A stretch of DNA of 64,000 nt from Gadus chalcogrammus (Eukaryota > Chordata > Actinopteri > Gadiformes > Gadidae). The position numbers and the translations under genes were made by a program. The notes beneath the pieces are model-generated. The model saw only the letters and a list, made by a program, of their open reading frames with translations. It was not told where the DNA came from and searched no databases. Location of the stretch: the NCBI RefSeq assembly GCF_026213295.1, contig NC_079413.1:21917609-21981608 (forward strand), written 5' to 3'. Positions 14,819-26,733 of the stretch are shown here, one piece after another (positions within the stretch are counted from its first letter, which is position 1; each line of letters starts with the position of its first letter).

Positions 14819-15179
14819 ACTGATTATCAGTTATAGTTTTGGACCAGAATCACAACAAATAAGATTATACATGATTGGCTACACTATACACTTATGTTGT
14901 AGTCAGAAAACAGAGAAGGAAAGTAAAATATCTTAAATTCAGTGAACAAATTTCAAATTATAGTTCTTAATTTCTGTCTTTTATGACATGGAACTAGTCT
15001 GAATGATCCTGCTCAATTTCTGTCTCTGAAATCTAAAATATTGAATATTCCATTTATTGTTTTTGCATGCATTGTACATTCATTATCTTCGCTCTATTAA
15101 TCTAATATGTTATGATTCTTGACTGTAAGAGGTATTCAGCAACGTAGTCCACTGTCGTTGGACCCCATCCATGGACTTT

Positions 15180-15454
15180 CCTGGCCCGGTGCGCCGCCGG
15201 TCCCTCGTCTAGCGGGGGGCTGGCGGACGGAGCTCCTACGTCACGTGGTTATCTCCTCCATTGCTGGCTGGTCGGACCAAGAAGAGACGAGCTAACCTAG
15301 CGAGCTAACTGACTCGCACCGCTAGCCGTTTGTAACCCGGGACAGTCGCGTCAAGTCACCTCAAACACGGTCCTATTTTCCCTTTTGATTCGGAGGCACC
15401 ACCGCTGCTGATTTGCCCCTAAAGTCGCCTTCTCCGCTCCAGGAGAAAACGAAG
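15180..15454 (+). promoter_or_regulatory. srrm2: srrm2 promoter and non-coding first exon
   Basis: A CpG-rich block contains an E-box, CACGTG at 15242-15247, inside the larger TACGTCACGTGG motif, which is also CRE-like. It ends at a good splice donor, GAAG|GTAACT, at 15454/15455. The first coding exon begins after an acceptor at 16379-16380, so this is the likely 5'UTR exon. The exact start of transcription cannot be seen. Confidence 0.55.
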
Positions 15455-16387
15455 GTAACTCGATGAAGGAGACGTTAGCGTCGCTCCTAACTTAGAGGCT
15501 AACGTTAGCTCGCCGACGACAGCGTCTCGTCCGCCTCGGTTTAGCTAGCTAGTGGACGTTGTTGGCTAACTACAAAACAAGTTCGACCTTTCATTCGGGT
15601 CCAAGCCTCCTAGTTGTAAATAATATATCAGTGTTGGTATTCTTTATCCCCCCTTTTGTTTACGGCAATAAACACGTAAGGACAAGTGTAACGGGGATGT
15701 AGATGAGGCGGAAGGCCAGCGCTATGGCGCACGTGCTAATTTGCTACTACCTATCCCGTCATTGTGGGCTTTCTATGTCTTTATTTGTCCGGTTGTGCCA
15801 ATGAGATATCAGTGTAAGGAGATTTAAACTAATGGAGCGTTTTGCCGCCCGAACAACTTTGAGCGCCACTCGCCTCCAACTTATTTATGACGATCGTTTG
15901 AATTGAACAGAGAGGCCGGAGATTTGTAGTGTCCCTGGTCACTACTAGTGGCTTAGCTGATGGAAAACAATTCGTGTTCGATCTTTGATTTGTACTTGAT
16001 GGAATTAAGACTAAAAGAGTGTGAACCACGTTATTATAGAAGGCTACAGGAGTTAATGACGAAAGGTATTCGGTTCATTCAGGGTCGTGTTTTGAGCGGG
16101 CTGTGTATACATCCCAACACCCCATTTGACATGAGTGGCCTGTATAATATACTAATTTGGACGATTTTGAATATCAATCTGTTTAAATGTGTAGATATGT
16201 TTGCATGTGTATATACGTCACGTCATTGGCTCAACGTGATTGAATGTTCGCATTGTTCCTTGACTGTTTGTGTTTGGTTGGCTGCAGGGCATGGAGGCGG
16301 GATGACATTTCTCACTTGTTGATACCCTGTCTACCAACGTACGTGGCGCTTGACTGACACCTGTTCCCTGTGTATCTCAGTGGAGCC

Positions 16388-19300
16388 ATGTACAATGGCA
16401 TCGGCCTGACCACACCTCGGGGCAGCGGCACCAATGGCTATGTGCAGCGCAACCTCTCCAGCCTGCGGGCCAAGCGGCCGCGGGACGAGCGTGGCGGAGA
16501 GCGCGACGAGAAGGACCGCGAGAGGCTGGAGAGCCAGCTGAACCGGCAGCCCAACGCAGAGATCCTGGAGCACCAGCGCAAGAGGCAGCTGGAGGTCAAG
16601 TGTGCCGAGCTCCAGGACATGATGGAGGAGCAAGGGTAAGGGAATCAGGCAAACATCGGTCAAGGGTAGCTTTGGCTGGTGGGTGTGAGTGGCAAGACCT
16701 GTACTGGTATTGGCGGGGTGGGTGAGGACTTTGCCAGGGAGGGGGTTGCTTGTTCTTTTGTGTTCTTCTCTACTAAATGCGTCTCAACACAGTATTTGTT
16801 TATTTATCTTGCCATTGACGCCACCACACAAGTGCTATATTTACAATACGAGAAATGCAGAAATCTAAAAGATTGTTCATAGGTGTAACAGACTTGCCTC
16901 CACTTAGGGGTCTTCTTCCTTTCTCATCTATTTTGTGAGCAATGGCCTCTTTTGTGAGGAATTTGATATCTGGGGGTTCACAACTAAGTTTGTCAAATTG
17001 GTGTGAGTCTAAGATTATGCAGAGAACTGTAGCGAAATCTATGGTGACCATCGCCATACAATGGAGGGGAAATTAAAGCTTAGTTGTACAGGCTGTGCAC
17101 CGCTTGATTTTCCATCTGTTTGTGTGACCAGGTATTCTGTGGAGGAGATCGACGAGAAGGTCAACAGCTTCCGTATGATGCTGCAGGAGAAGCAGGAGCC
17201 TGCACCAGCCACAACAGATAGGCCAGCGTAAGTCCCACATAACTACTCTAACAAAATGTTCATGTTTCACACAAGTATTGATTTGAATGGAGCCATCAAA
17301 ATGTTATGTGGGCATGACCTGAAATAAATCCATTGATAGGATTAGGATTAAGCCTGTTACACCTCACTGTTTCTTCGTCTCAGGGCGACCGAGACTCACG
17401 CCCTGGCCGCGGCCAACCAGCAGAAGAACGACCGGCTGCGTGACGCGTTCGGCATCTCCAAAGACTACGTGGACGGCTCGTCCTTCCACCCGGAGCGCAA
17501 GGAGCGGGAGAAGGAGAAGAGGGACCAAGAGCGCCTTGACAAGGAGAAGCAGCAGCAGCAACAGCAGCAGAAATATGTGTGAGTGTGTGGGTTCTGTTTA
17601 GAAAGGCGGTCAGTGTGGCCATCATTACAAACTCAGTCAAATCTCTGGGCTTCATTGTCATTACTGTCCCTGGGCTCAATCTTGATTTGCATCTTTTGTT
17701 GCCTTTGCCTTTCCTCAGGGTGATAGAAGAGTCTGAAGATTCGGATTCCCCTCCCAGGAAACAAAGCCGGAAGAAGAAAAAGAAGAACAAGAACCGCGAC
17801 AGGTGAGGAGTCCTAGTGGTTTCACCACGTCCGTAGTAGGGATTGGGGGGAAAATGAATCAAAGCCATGGTCCGAAGTACTGTTTTGTAGGTGCTTTCTC
17901 CCCACCTACCAATGTACGCATATTGAAGGGCAGTTTAACCTGACCATTTACAGTCTACCTGCGTTAAGCACACGCTGGAGCTCAACAACTGTATATAACT
18001 GTAGCAGAGCTAGCAGGCTACGCCTCAATTAAACCTGATCCCTACTTTGAATCCCTACTTTGAATCCCTGCCTTGAACGGTTTTATCGGAGCGTTAACAA
18101 CTTTCAAACAACAGAAACTGCTACTGAGACGTGATATATATATTTTTTTATGTTTTTGATGCAAGTCCCTAACAGGCAGTCATTATTGTAAATTTGTCAA
18201 ATGCGGGAGAACTCTACCACCACTTATCATTTGTGAACAAACTGATTTTAGATCCACCCACAATATGCAACAGCGAAGCCACTTTTGGGACTATTTGTAA
18301 TTAAATATCCTGCTTTACTTGTTTGCACCTGTTTGCACCTCTAGCCTGTGGTGATCGTACTTTGTGAATGAACCCAAATGAGATCACTGAGCGTTGGATT
18401 CATTCCTCCTCTCTCCTGCTCTCTGCAGCTCGGAGAGTGGCTCCCCCTCTCCCCGACGAGAGAAGAAGAAATCCAAGAAGAAGAAAAAGAAGAGGTAATT
18501 CCGTCTCCATCTTGTCGCTCTGGGCTGCCCTCTGTCCTCCGTCTGTAGCATCACGCTGACGTTTGTGTTTTGTTTACAGGGAGGCCTCATCAGACGAAGA
18601 AGAGGAGAGCAACAGGTAGGCTTTGTTATTCCTATCTCCTTCCAGCATTCCCTCCGTTCTTTTTAGTTGGTTTTGCGCTGACGGGCAGTGCTCAGTTTAT
18701 GCAATTCTGGGGAATTCTTCCTTATTATTCTTCCCAAACTTAAGCACCAAGCTCCTCCCGAAATGTTTTACCTACATGCTCAATCCAAATATTTAAAGGT
18801 TTGGCTTGCATCAATGGCTTTTGTTAAAAAAAGTAAATCGGCAGAATGCTCTGCAGTAGTAAGAATTGAACCAGTTCATATTTCACATCTTTTACTAGTT
18901 GTGAAAAAAACGCAACTTTCTGTATGCATCTCCTAGTAGTAGTAGTATGGCCTGAATCTACCTCTATACCTCTACCTCTACCTTATACTAATACTACTAC
19001 GTATTAGTATGGTTCAAACTTTATCGCTTAAGGTTATTTAGTACTATAATTGTTTGTGTATACTGATAAGATAACTCCTGGGTTCAACTTTTTGCTAGAT
19101 ATCTAGATGGAACAATATTGACATTATTTCTTTGGATGATATCCATCAAATTGTTTATAGTGCAAGGCAATGGCACAAAGTGCCCAGGATGTGGTTCAAA
19201 CAGCGCTTCACTGAAATGTGTCCTGCAAACCATGTGAACGACATTCGTGTTCCCCCACTCCCGCAGTTCTTCAGGGGAGAAGGCAAAGGCCTCCAAGAGG

Positions 19301-22300
19301 AAGCGGAAGGGTGAAGCGGCCGTCTCGCCGGACGCCAAGGCTGCGCGTGCCACCAGTATCTCATCTGGCTCTGCTCGAAGGTTAGCGGTACATTACAAAA
19401 CAATCTTCCCGACACATCCGCCTGCTTTTACTGTAAAGTTCGATCACCCACCTGGTATTAATGTGGCATCTGATCAAAACGTGTTTTTGGGGCAGCACCC
19501 AACGTCGGGGGAATGTGATGTGATAAGATCGTGTTAAAACGCCAGCCAGGCCGTAGTTAGGCGGAAGTGCATCACCCTCTGAATGTTTTACACATTCAAG
19601 TTGAACCGTTTATCTTTAAGCCTGCCAGTACAGGCAAGTGGTTGTCAGAAGCAAGCCAGTCTTCATTTGCATACCTTAAATGCCTGAAAGGAGTGGAATG
19701 ATCTCCCAGGGAATATGGAAATTGATGATTTACGAATATATAGAGCTGTCAGTCTAACATTTGATGGTGTCCTTCGACAGCCCATCTCCCATGCTCCCGA
19801 GGGCACGGCAACCGGACCAGCCGGGCAAAAGAGCGGACGAGGGCCGAAGGGGGCGGTCCCCGGATGTGAGGGGGCGTGGCCCCGAGGAGACCAGCCCAAA
19901 GCGCCATGGCAACAGGGGGGTAAGTCACATGGTCCCACCAGGGCTGCGCCGTTACCGATGCTGACGTTAAGAGGTGCTCCGTAACGTGAGGCCGTCCTAA
20001 ACCGTGTCCCTTGTCGTCCCGGCAGAAGTCTCCCGTAGCCCACAGCTCACCGGAACCACAGCGGGCCAACAAGGAGAAGAAACGGGCCAACGACAAGGTC
20101 TCCTCCAAGAGGCAGGACTCGCGCTCTCCCTCTCCGGCGCCACAGCAACAGGAGAAGCCCCGGGGCCGAGAGGTCCCGGACAGGGCCCGGCGCTCCAAGA
20201 GCCCGGAACACCGGGAGCACCAGGCCAGAGGGCGGGAGGTCCACGAGAAACCCAGACGCTCCAAGAGCCCGGTGCATCGGGACAACCCGATCAGGGCGCG
20301 CCACGTTCAGGAGAGGCCCCGGCGCTCCCAGAGCCCCGCACACCGCGACCAGGCCCGGGGCCGGGAGGGCCCGGACAAGGGCCGGCGCTCCAAGAGCCCG
20401 GAACAACGCGACCAGGCCCGGGGCCGCGAGGGCCCGGACAAGGGCCGGCGCTCCAAGAGCCCGGAACACCGGGAGCAGGCCCGAGGGCGGGATGTTCAGG
20501 AAAAACCCAGGCGCTCCCGGAGCCGAGACGAAAAGGGGCCAAGCCGGGCGGCCCCTCAGAAGAACAGACACGACTCCTCCTCATCCCCCTCGCCTCCCCC
20601 TCGCCCCGTCAAAAGCCGAGAGGCCGAGCGGGAAAAGGACGGAAAGAGGCAGGACAGAAAGGCGAGACAGGACTCGTCTTCCTCGCGCTCTCCGCCACCA
20701 CAGAGGGAGCGCGGGAAGCGGGACAGGAGCGGCGACCGCGAGCCCCGGAAGGAGAGGGATTCCTCGCGGGACCGGGCCTCCGGAAGGCCCAGAGGGAGGG
20801 AGAGGGACTCTTCCCCGCCTCGGGGACAGAGGAGCAACAGGGGGAGGTCCTCTCCCGCCCCGGCCCTCACCAACGGCCAGCAGAAGGGCCGAGAGGGCGA
20901 GGCCAAGGCCCGGAGGGCGAGGGACAGCGGCTCGGAGGAGAGGAGCGTGACCCGGGGCAACAAGGAGGGCGAGGAGGAGGCGGCGGCGCAGCGCGGCCGC
21001 CAGTCTGGAGCCAACGCCCGGCGGGAGCCCGCTCGGTCCCCCTCTGGCGAGAGACGCCCGGACGGACGCGGGAACGACGCGGTCAAGGGGAGGGAAGTGC
21101 GAGTGGAGGTTAGCGCGAGGCGCGGGAAGGAGGCCCCTCCGGAGAAGAAGGAGAAGGCCGGGGCCAAGCAGAAGGCCGGGGGGAAGAGCGGCCAGGAGAG
21201 CAGCAGCAGCAGCGGGAGCAGTGACAGCGACAGCTCCTCGTCCTCCTCCTCCTCGTCCTCCTCCGGTTCATCTTCGTCCTCCTCCTCGTCTGAGGACGAG
21301 GGCAAGGCCAAGAAGGCGGCCGCCAAAGAGAAGAGCGCCTCGCCCAAGAGGGCCGCGGGCGTGGCCTCCGTCGGAGGGGCCGTTCAGCGGTATCTGGCCA
21401 ACGGAGGGAAGGCCAGCCCCGCGGGCAAGGGGGACGCCCAGAGGCGGAGCCCGGAGAGAGGCGGAGGCGCCGGGGAGGAGAGGGGCCGGGAGCGGGCCCG
21501 GGGCCAGGAGCGCTACAGCCCCACCCAGATGGACAGCCCCAGCCCCCCGCCCGCGTCCCCCCCCAGGAGGGTCACCGCCCTGCCACCGGTGGCCCCCTCC
21601 CGGGCCGGAGACTCGGTCGACCGCGGCGGGGAGCGCGACAAGCCCAAGGAGAGGGACGTGGAGAAGAGGCACGAGAGGCCCGCCAGCCCCCCCGGGCGGA
21701 GGTCCCGCTCCGCGTCACCCAAGCCCCCGTCTGCGGCGGTCCCGTCGCGCCGATCGCCCTCCCCTCCCCGCCGCACCCCGCCCCGCCAGTACCAGGACCC
21801 CCCCGCCCGCGGGCGCAGGCCCTCCCCGGCCCGGCGCAGCCGCAGCAGGGAGCACGGGCGGGACAGGGAGAGGGAGAGGCTGAGAGAGCGAGGCGGGCGG
21901 GAGAGGTCCAGGGAGAGGCCGGCCCAGAGGAGCCGCTCCAGGAGCGCCCGCAGACGCAGCAGCCCCCCCTACAGGTGAGGCCCGGTGTGGGCATAGAGGG
22001 ACCTAATCAGTCTCAGACCCTTATCAAGTCTTAAGCCCTTATCAAGTCTTGCGCTGTCCTAAAGAGACCCAAAAATGTGGCGGGACTCTCCCACAACCGT
22101 TGCATTCCGCCACTTTGTTGTCGAAGCTCTGATGGAATGTTCTGATAAGGGCTTCCTCGAACCGGTCCCTCACCAATGTGGGGGATTTAGGTACTTGGAA
22201 TTGCGTCGAAAATGCCAGAAAAACTACAACCACCACATCTAGACTTTGGCAGTAAACACTCTTTATACCTTCCAGACATTTCCTTAAAGCTGAGTTGCTG

Positions 22301-25300
22301 GTGATGGAAGTCCTTGTATCTTGTATGACATTGTGTAGCCTCCATTCCTCCAATGCTGGGTCTTCAATGCAACTTGCCAACAATTCTTGATCCTCTTAGT
22401 AAGAGTAAGTTAAACCTGTTTAACACAGTCGATGCGCGTTACACTAACACTGGCCACGCTGTTCCAATCCATTGCGGACATTTTGAAACCTGAGACATAC
22501 CCGGGCAGGGTACTTTGTAATCCAACTCTTCTGTAGAAATATTGACCAAACGATGGGTCTATAGAGAGGAGGGCTGCTGCCTGACTGTCTCCTGGCCAGG
22601 TATACATTGCTAGACACCCGAGACTCCCAGGGTTGAGTCTTTAGTTCCCAGTGTCAGATTGCTGTTATTCAGAAGGGGAATATCCAATATATTTCTAACT
22701 TAAAAATAGACAAAAAAAAACGGACTAATCGTTTGATTTGAATTCGAACAAACCTATTTCAGTCTAAACAACAAGGAAACGGCAAAGAATGGCTTTATCT
22801 TTTTACTTTATTGTGGACTATTCAATTACTTGTCTTGCATCAGAACAAATGCATATCAAAATAATAAGGAAGAAGTTGATTAGTGACGGCGGTGAACACC
22901 GTACCGTCTGTATTTCTAAGTAGCGTGTCACTGCCCACCGCTCATTAGTCCTCCATGTTCGTGAACCCTCAGATCCAGACGTTCCCCCTCCCCACACCGA
23001 CGGAGGAACAGCCGCTCCCACTCCCGAGAGCGGCCCAGGGAACGGCCGCGGGAGAAGGAGCGCGGCGAGCGGGACCGGGAGCGCGAGAGGGAGCGCGAGA
23101 AGGAACGGGAGCGCGAGAAGGAGGCGCGGGAGAAGGAGCGCGAGCGGAGCCGGCAGCGGGACGCCGAGCGAGCACGGGAGCGCAAGGAGCGCCCGCCGCC
23201 CAAGGAGGAGGCGCGCCGCCGCCACCGGCCCGCCGCTCCGCCTCCTCGTCCTCCTCCTCTTCGTCGTCGTCCTCCTCCTCCAGCGCGTCGTCCCCCTCCC
23301 CCCAGCGGCAGAAGAAGGACGCCCCGCCACCGCCGAGAAGCCCGCCGCCGCCGCCAAGGAGCGGGAGCCCCGAGAGGCGAGCAGGAAGGCTGCCTCCCCC
23401 GCCCCCGTCCACCCGGCCAAAGAGCCCCCCTCCTCCTCCTCCTCCTCCTCCAGCCGCGTGCCCCCCCCAGAGGCCAGAGGGGGCCGTGAGAGGAGCCCCG
23501 CGCCGCGGCAGGTCAGCCCCGCCCGGGCCGCACAGCCCCCGGCGCCGCGGCCCGAGGGCGCCGTGAACGGGAGGGCGGCCGCGCCCGACAAGAAGGGAAA
23601 GAAGAGCGCGAGCTCCGGCTCGTCCTCGTCCTCGTCGTCCTCCTCGTCTTCCTCGTCTTCGTCCTCTTCGGACAGCTCTGACTCGGAGGCGGAGCAGGGG
23701 AAAGGGTGAGGAGGACATCTTGGTGCATCTGGGTTCATCTTTCTCTTTTGTCTCTGTTGTGGCTGCTTCTCTAGCGCTGAGAGTGTCTGAGTGTAACCCG
23801 GTGACCTAAACCTCCCTCTCCTCCTCGCCAACAGAAAGCCAGCTGCTGCAGCTGCTGCTGCTGCTGCTCCTTCCTCTTCATCTTCCTCTTCAGAAAGCGA
23901 GAAGGAAAACAAGAAAAAGAGGTAAGAAGAGCTTGAATTGATACTTGATGGTTAGAAATGTTAATGGGATAAACTTTCTAGGGATGTCGATCTTCCTTTA
24001 TGTGTTTAAATATATATAGTCGTATGGACTTTTGTGGTGCCTTGATGGACAGGACGGTGGGTTGAAGAGGGGGGGAAACGGATAACGTGTGACCACAGGT
24101 GGGAATCAGGGGCATTTTCGCTACGTTGTTAGCGCTGTGGCAAGTCGGGGCCCCCAGATGTGTGTTGGATATCTGTCCCTGATCCGTGGTGCCTCTTAAG
24201 CCTGGTCCAGTCCTTGATGGTCTGTGTTTCTGTCCGTTGCCTCCTCAGCCCGGCCAGACCAGCAAGGGTTCCCCAGGACTCCCTGAGGGACTCGCGCTCC
24301 CTCAGCTACTCTCCGCCCAGGAACCGCAGAGCTGCACATTCCTCGCCCACTCGCAAGTGCGTAGCCAATCAGCCGCTGAACGCGTGTGTCCTTGAGGACG
24401 TGAAATGTGTATTCAGTTGATTACGGTCCCTATCGACCGGCTGCCACACACATCCACACTACTTTAAGACCTTAATGGCGCGTTTCCACCCGAGGGTGCG
24501 GTGCGGTTCGCAAAGGTGCGGCACGGATCGCATTTCCACCGCCAAAAGTGGGCGTGAGCCGTACTCGTCTCGCAGAGCTCCTCCGTTGGGGTATTGAGAC
24601 GCCTGAAAGGGTGCTGGAAAATTCGAGCAACAAACGCCCTCCGTTGATTGGTCGACAGAATCGTGACTTCCGGGCAACATGGGGATAAAAACGAACAAAC
24701 CGTACCCGCGAGGTATTATTCTGGACAATGGACATGTCGCGCAAAACTTAAGCTTGGTGGTGGAGACGTTCCTCCGCATTGGGGAGGAAGACGTGCAGAG
24801 GGAGCTTGATGGAGCTGTTTTTATTGTTTTTACTTTATTTAGTGTTTTTATTGAGCAGGCTACACTGTTGCGCTGCTATGATGTCACGATGTTTACGTAG
24901 CCGCCGCGGCGATCGACGTCCGGCCTACAATAAGGGTACTTAGTCGGCGGTGGAAACGCGACCCGGGAACTGAGCTGGGCTATAGCGCCCCCTCACTACC
25001 GGACCGAGGCTGTTAGTCTAACAGTAGACGGGACAGTTCTGAAATGCTTCATGAACAAACTTTATTAGTAATGTTTATTTTCTTACTAATTTGGCTGTGA
25101 AACCGCTTCTGATGACCCTGTATCTCTGATGCCAGTTTATACACATTAAAACGAAAGGAATGGGGTATAGGTAAGGCTCCTCTCGGTCGGGGCACAGGTG
25201 GAAGATAAATACATCGATTTGTAAGATATCTCGTCTCACTGATCCCAATGAAGGCACGCTGTATTGATCTGAGCAGACGATGGTGACGGATCCATACTGA

Positions 25301-25368
25301 CGCTCTCCTCTCTCCCTTCTCCCAGGAGCGGCAGCAGTCGCTCTCCGAGCAGCCGGCAAAGAAGATGA
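16388..25368 (+). CDS. srrm2: serine/arginine repetitive matrix protein 2
   Basis: Coding exons: 16388-16635, 17132-17227, 17384-17578, 17719-17802, 18429-18494, 18580-18615, 19267-19380, 19781-19919, 20026-21974, 22973-23705, 23835-23921, 24249-24356 and 25326-25368. The N-terminus MYNGIGLTTPRGSGTNGYVQ is the hallmark of SRRM2/Cwc21. A cwf21-type helix follows (about residues 58-105), then the conserved DRLRDAFGISKDYVDGSSF block. The rest is a low-complexity RS/SP-rich domain with a run of about ten K-R-SKSPEHR-type repeats in exon 9, poly-Ser tracts, and a C-terminal DSLRDSRSLSYSP motif as in human. The product is about 1300 aa versus about 2750 in human, a short RS domain. It is a spliceosome and nuclear-speckle scaffold. 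Exon 10 (733 nt) needs two apparent single-base shifts to join its neighbours in frame (see findings). Confidence 0.95.
21975..22972 (+). other. srrm2 intron 9, nothing else seen
   Basis: The intron between the large RS exon and exon 10. Its boundaries are CAG|GTGAGG and CCCTCAG|A. No exon, RNA gene or clear transposon was recognised. Confidence 0.6.
24478..24960. mobile_element. MITE-like DNA transposon remnant
   Basis: The ends carry perfect 12-bp inverted repeats, CGCGTTTCCACC at 24479-24490 and GGTGGAAACGCG at 24949-24960. They enclose about 460 bp of GC-rich sequence in srrm2 intron 12. An internal near-copy of the end, GCATTTCCACCGCC, occurs at about 24530. No target-site duplication was clear. 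The 73-codon ORF inside is not recognisable. Confidence 0.6.
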
Positions 25369-25974
25369 GTCGTGGGATTGCGTTACGGACTCGATAACTC
25401 AGATTAGTCGCAGAGCCACGGATGCGAGAAGGGGCCGTACCCGGCCGTGCCCTGAGGCGCGGCGGTTGCGTCTGATTTTGTGATTTTCTGTGACCCAGAA
25501 GGTTGGCTTTTTTTTTTTCCCCCTTCTTTTCTTTGTTTTTTTTAAACGGCAAGCCTTTTATGATCTAAAGGAAGAATCGGTTGCAAGGTGCAGTCTTGGA
25601 ATTTAGCGGGGTTACTGGAGAATTTACTCGTGCAAAGGTTCATCTCAGACATACACACACACACACAGACAGGCACGCACACATTCACAGACGCACACAC
25701 ACACAGACATACAGACAAACACGCGCACACACAAACGCAAAGACACAAACACTTTATATAAATACACAGTAATGAAAACGGTAACTCATGACGGAATGAT
25801 CCCCTGGCTTTCCATCTGTTCTTGTACTGTATCCGTCAGTTGCATTGTTCTAAATGTAGATATGAGCTGTCTGTGTTTTGGTTAATATCGATGAGCAGAA
25901 ATGCTGTTTCTATGTAATGTGATTATGAAACTGCCCCACGTGGTTTCTTTGTGAAAATGAATCATGATAATAAA
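25369..25974 (+). other. srrm2: srrm2 3'UTR
   Basis: From the TGA at 25366-25368 to an AATAAA at 25969-25974. It contains a CA-rich low-complexity stretch at about 25650-25750. Confidence 0.7.
25969..25974 (+). terminator. srrm2: poly(A) signal of srrm2
   Basis: AATAAA lies about 600 nt past the stop and is followed by a GTGTTTGTTTT-type T/GT-rich downstream element. Confidence 0.7.
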
Positions 25975-26580
25975 AAGCAGTTGTACATTTTAGATGTGTT
26001 TGTTTTCCTTCTTATTTAAGTCAGCTTTAACGGTTGTGGGAAACTCGCACAACAAATTTGACACCATTTCTGTCAACTCGTATTGTAAACCTACTGTATG
26101 AATGAATAAACATGGAGTTTAACTTTACAATTCCTATGTAATGAGAGAGAGGTGATCATGGGGATTTCCATTCATGGATTGCCAGCAATAAGATTAGCAA
26201 GTTACAGCAGGACTGTTTGAATAATAAATAGTATAGTCAGTCAAATTAAAATAGAAATGTGAAAACTAACGACCATTTCTTTGGAAAATCGATCTTATTA
26301 ATGTGATGGACTGGCTCAATGGGCTCTAGTGGCAGTTTTACCCACTTTAATAAAATATATCTTGTCTATGAAGTATTAGCCAAGTGAGAAATTGGCAATG
26401 CTTTAATAAAAATATCTGTAGAATATAATCGATTTAAAGCCGTGGTAGTCTCTGTTCTCATCCCCTTATGTTAATGTGCACTAACTTCTTTAATAGGTCC
26501 ATGCAGAGCCATAGAGAGAGTGTTATACCTATCACTGCCTCCTGGTCGCTCCTGGTCCATGGCACTAACGCATCTGAGTC
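25975..26580. other. srrm2-thoc6 intergenic spacer
   Basis: AT-rich, with several AATAAA motifs (for example about 26104 and 26350) that may be alternative ends for srrm2. No gene was seen. Confidence 0.5.
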
Positions 26581-26583
26581 AAA

Positions 26584-26622
26584 ACTTCATGTCCCAGAAT
26601 CCTCAGAGCGTGCGTGACGTCA
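26584..26622 (+). promoter_or_regulatory. thoc6: thoc6 promoter: ZNF143-like site and CRE
   Basis: ACTTCATGTCCCAGAATCC (26584-26602) matches the ZNF143/STAF consensus well. Thirteen bases on there is a perfect CRE palindrome, TGACGTCA (26615-26622). Both lie 110-150 bp upstream of the thoc6 ATG. Confidence 0.6.
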
Positions 26623-26733
26623 GAACTAGGCGCCGCAAATACAAAGCTTTTTCCCTCGCTCATTTATGTCTGAACCCTTTTCGATATACTTAATTTCATA
26701 ATAAAGGAACCGCTTTTGAACCTCTAGGACGTC

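Noticed and set aside
15960..16322. 120-codon + strand ORF before the srrm2 coding start
   Set aside because: No recognisable domain and AT-rich composition unlike the real exons. It sits in the first intron of srrm2.
20004..21347. Long ORFs overlapping srrm2 exon 9 in other frames (369 aa on +, 263 aa on -)
   Set aside because: GC-rich Arg/Ser codons suppress stop codons in all frames. Only the srrm2 frame joins the neighbouring exons in phase and contains known motifs.
24679..24900. 73-codon ORF in srrm2 intron 12
   Set aside because: It lies inside a MITE-like element and has no recognisable transposase motif.
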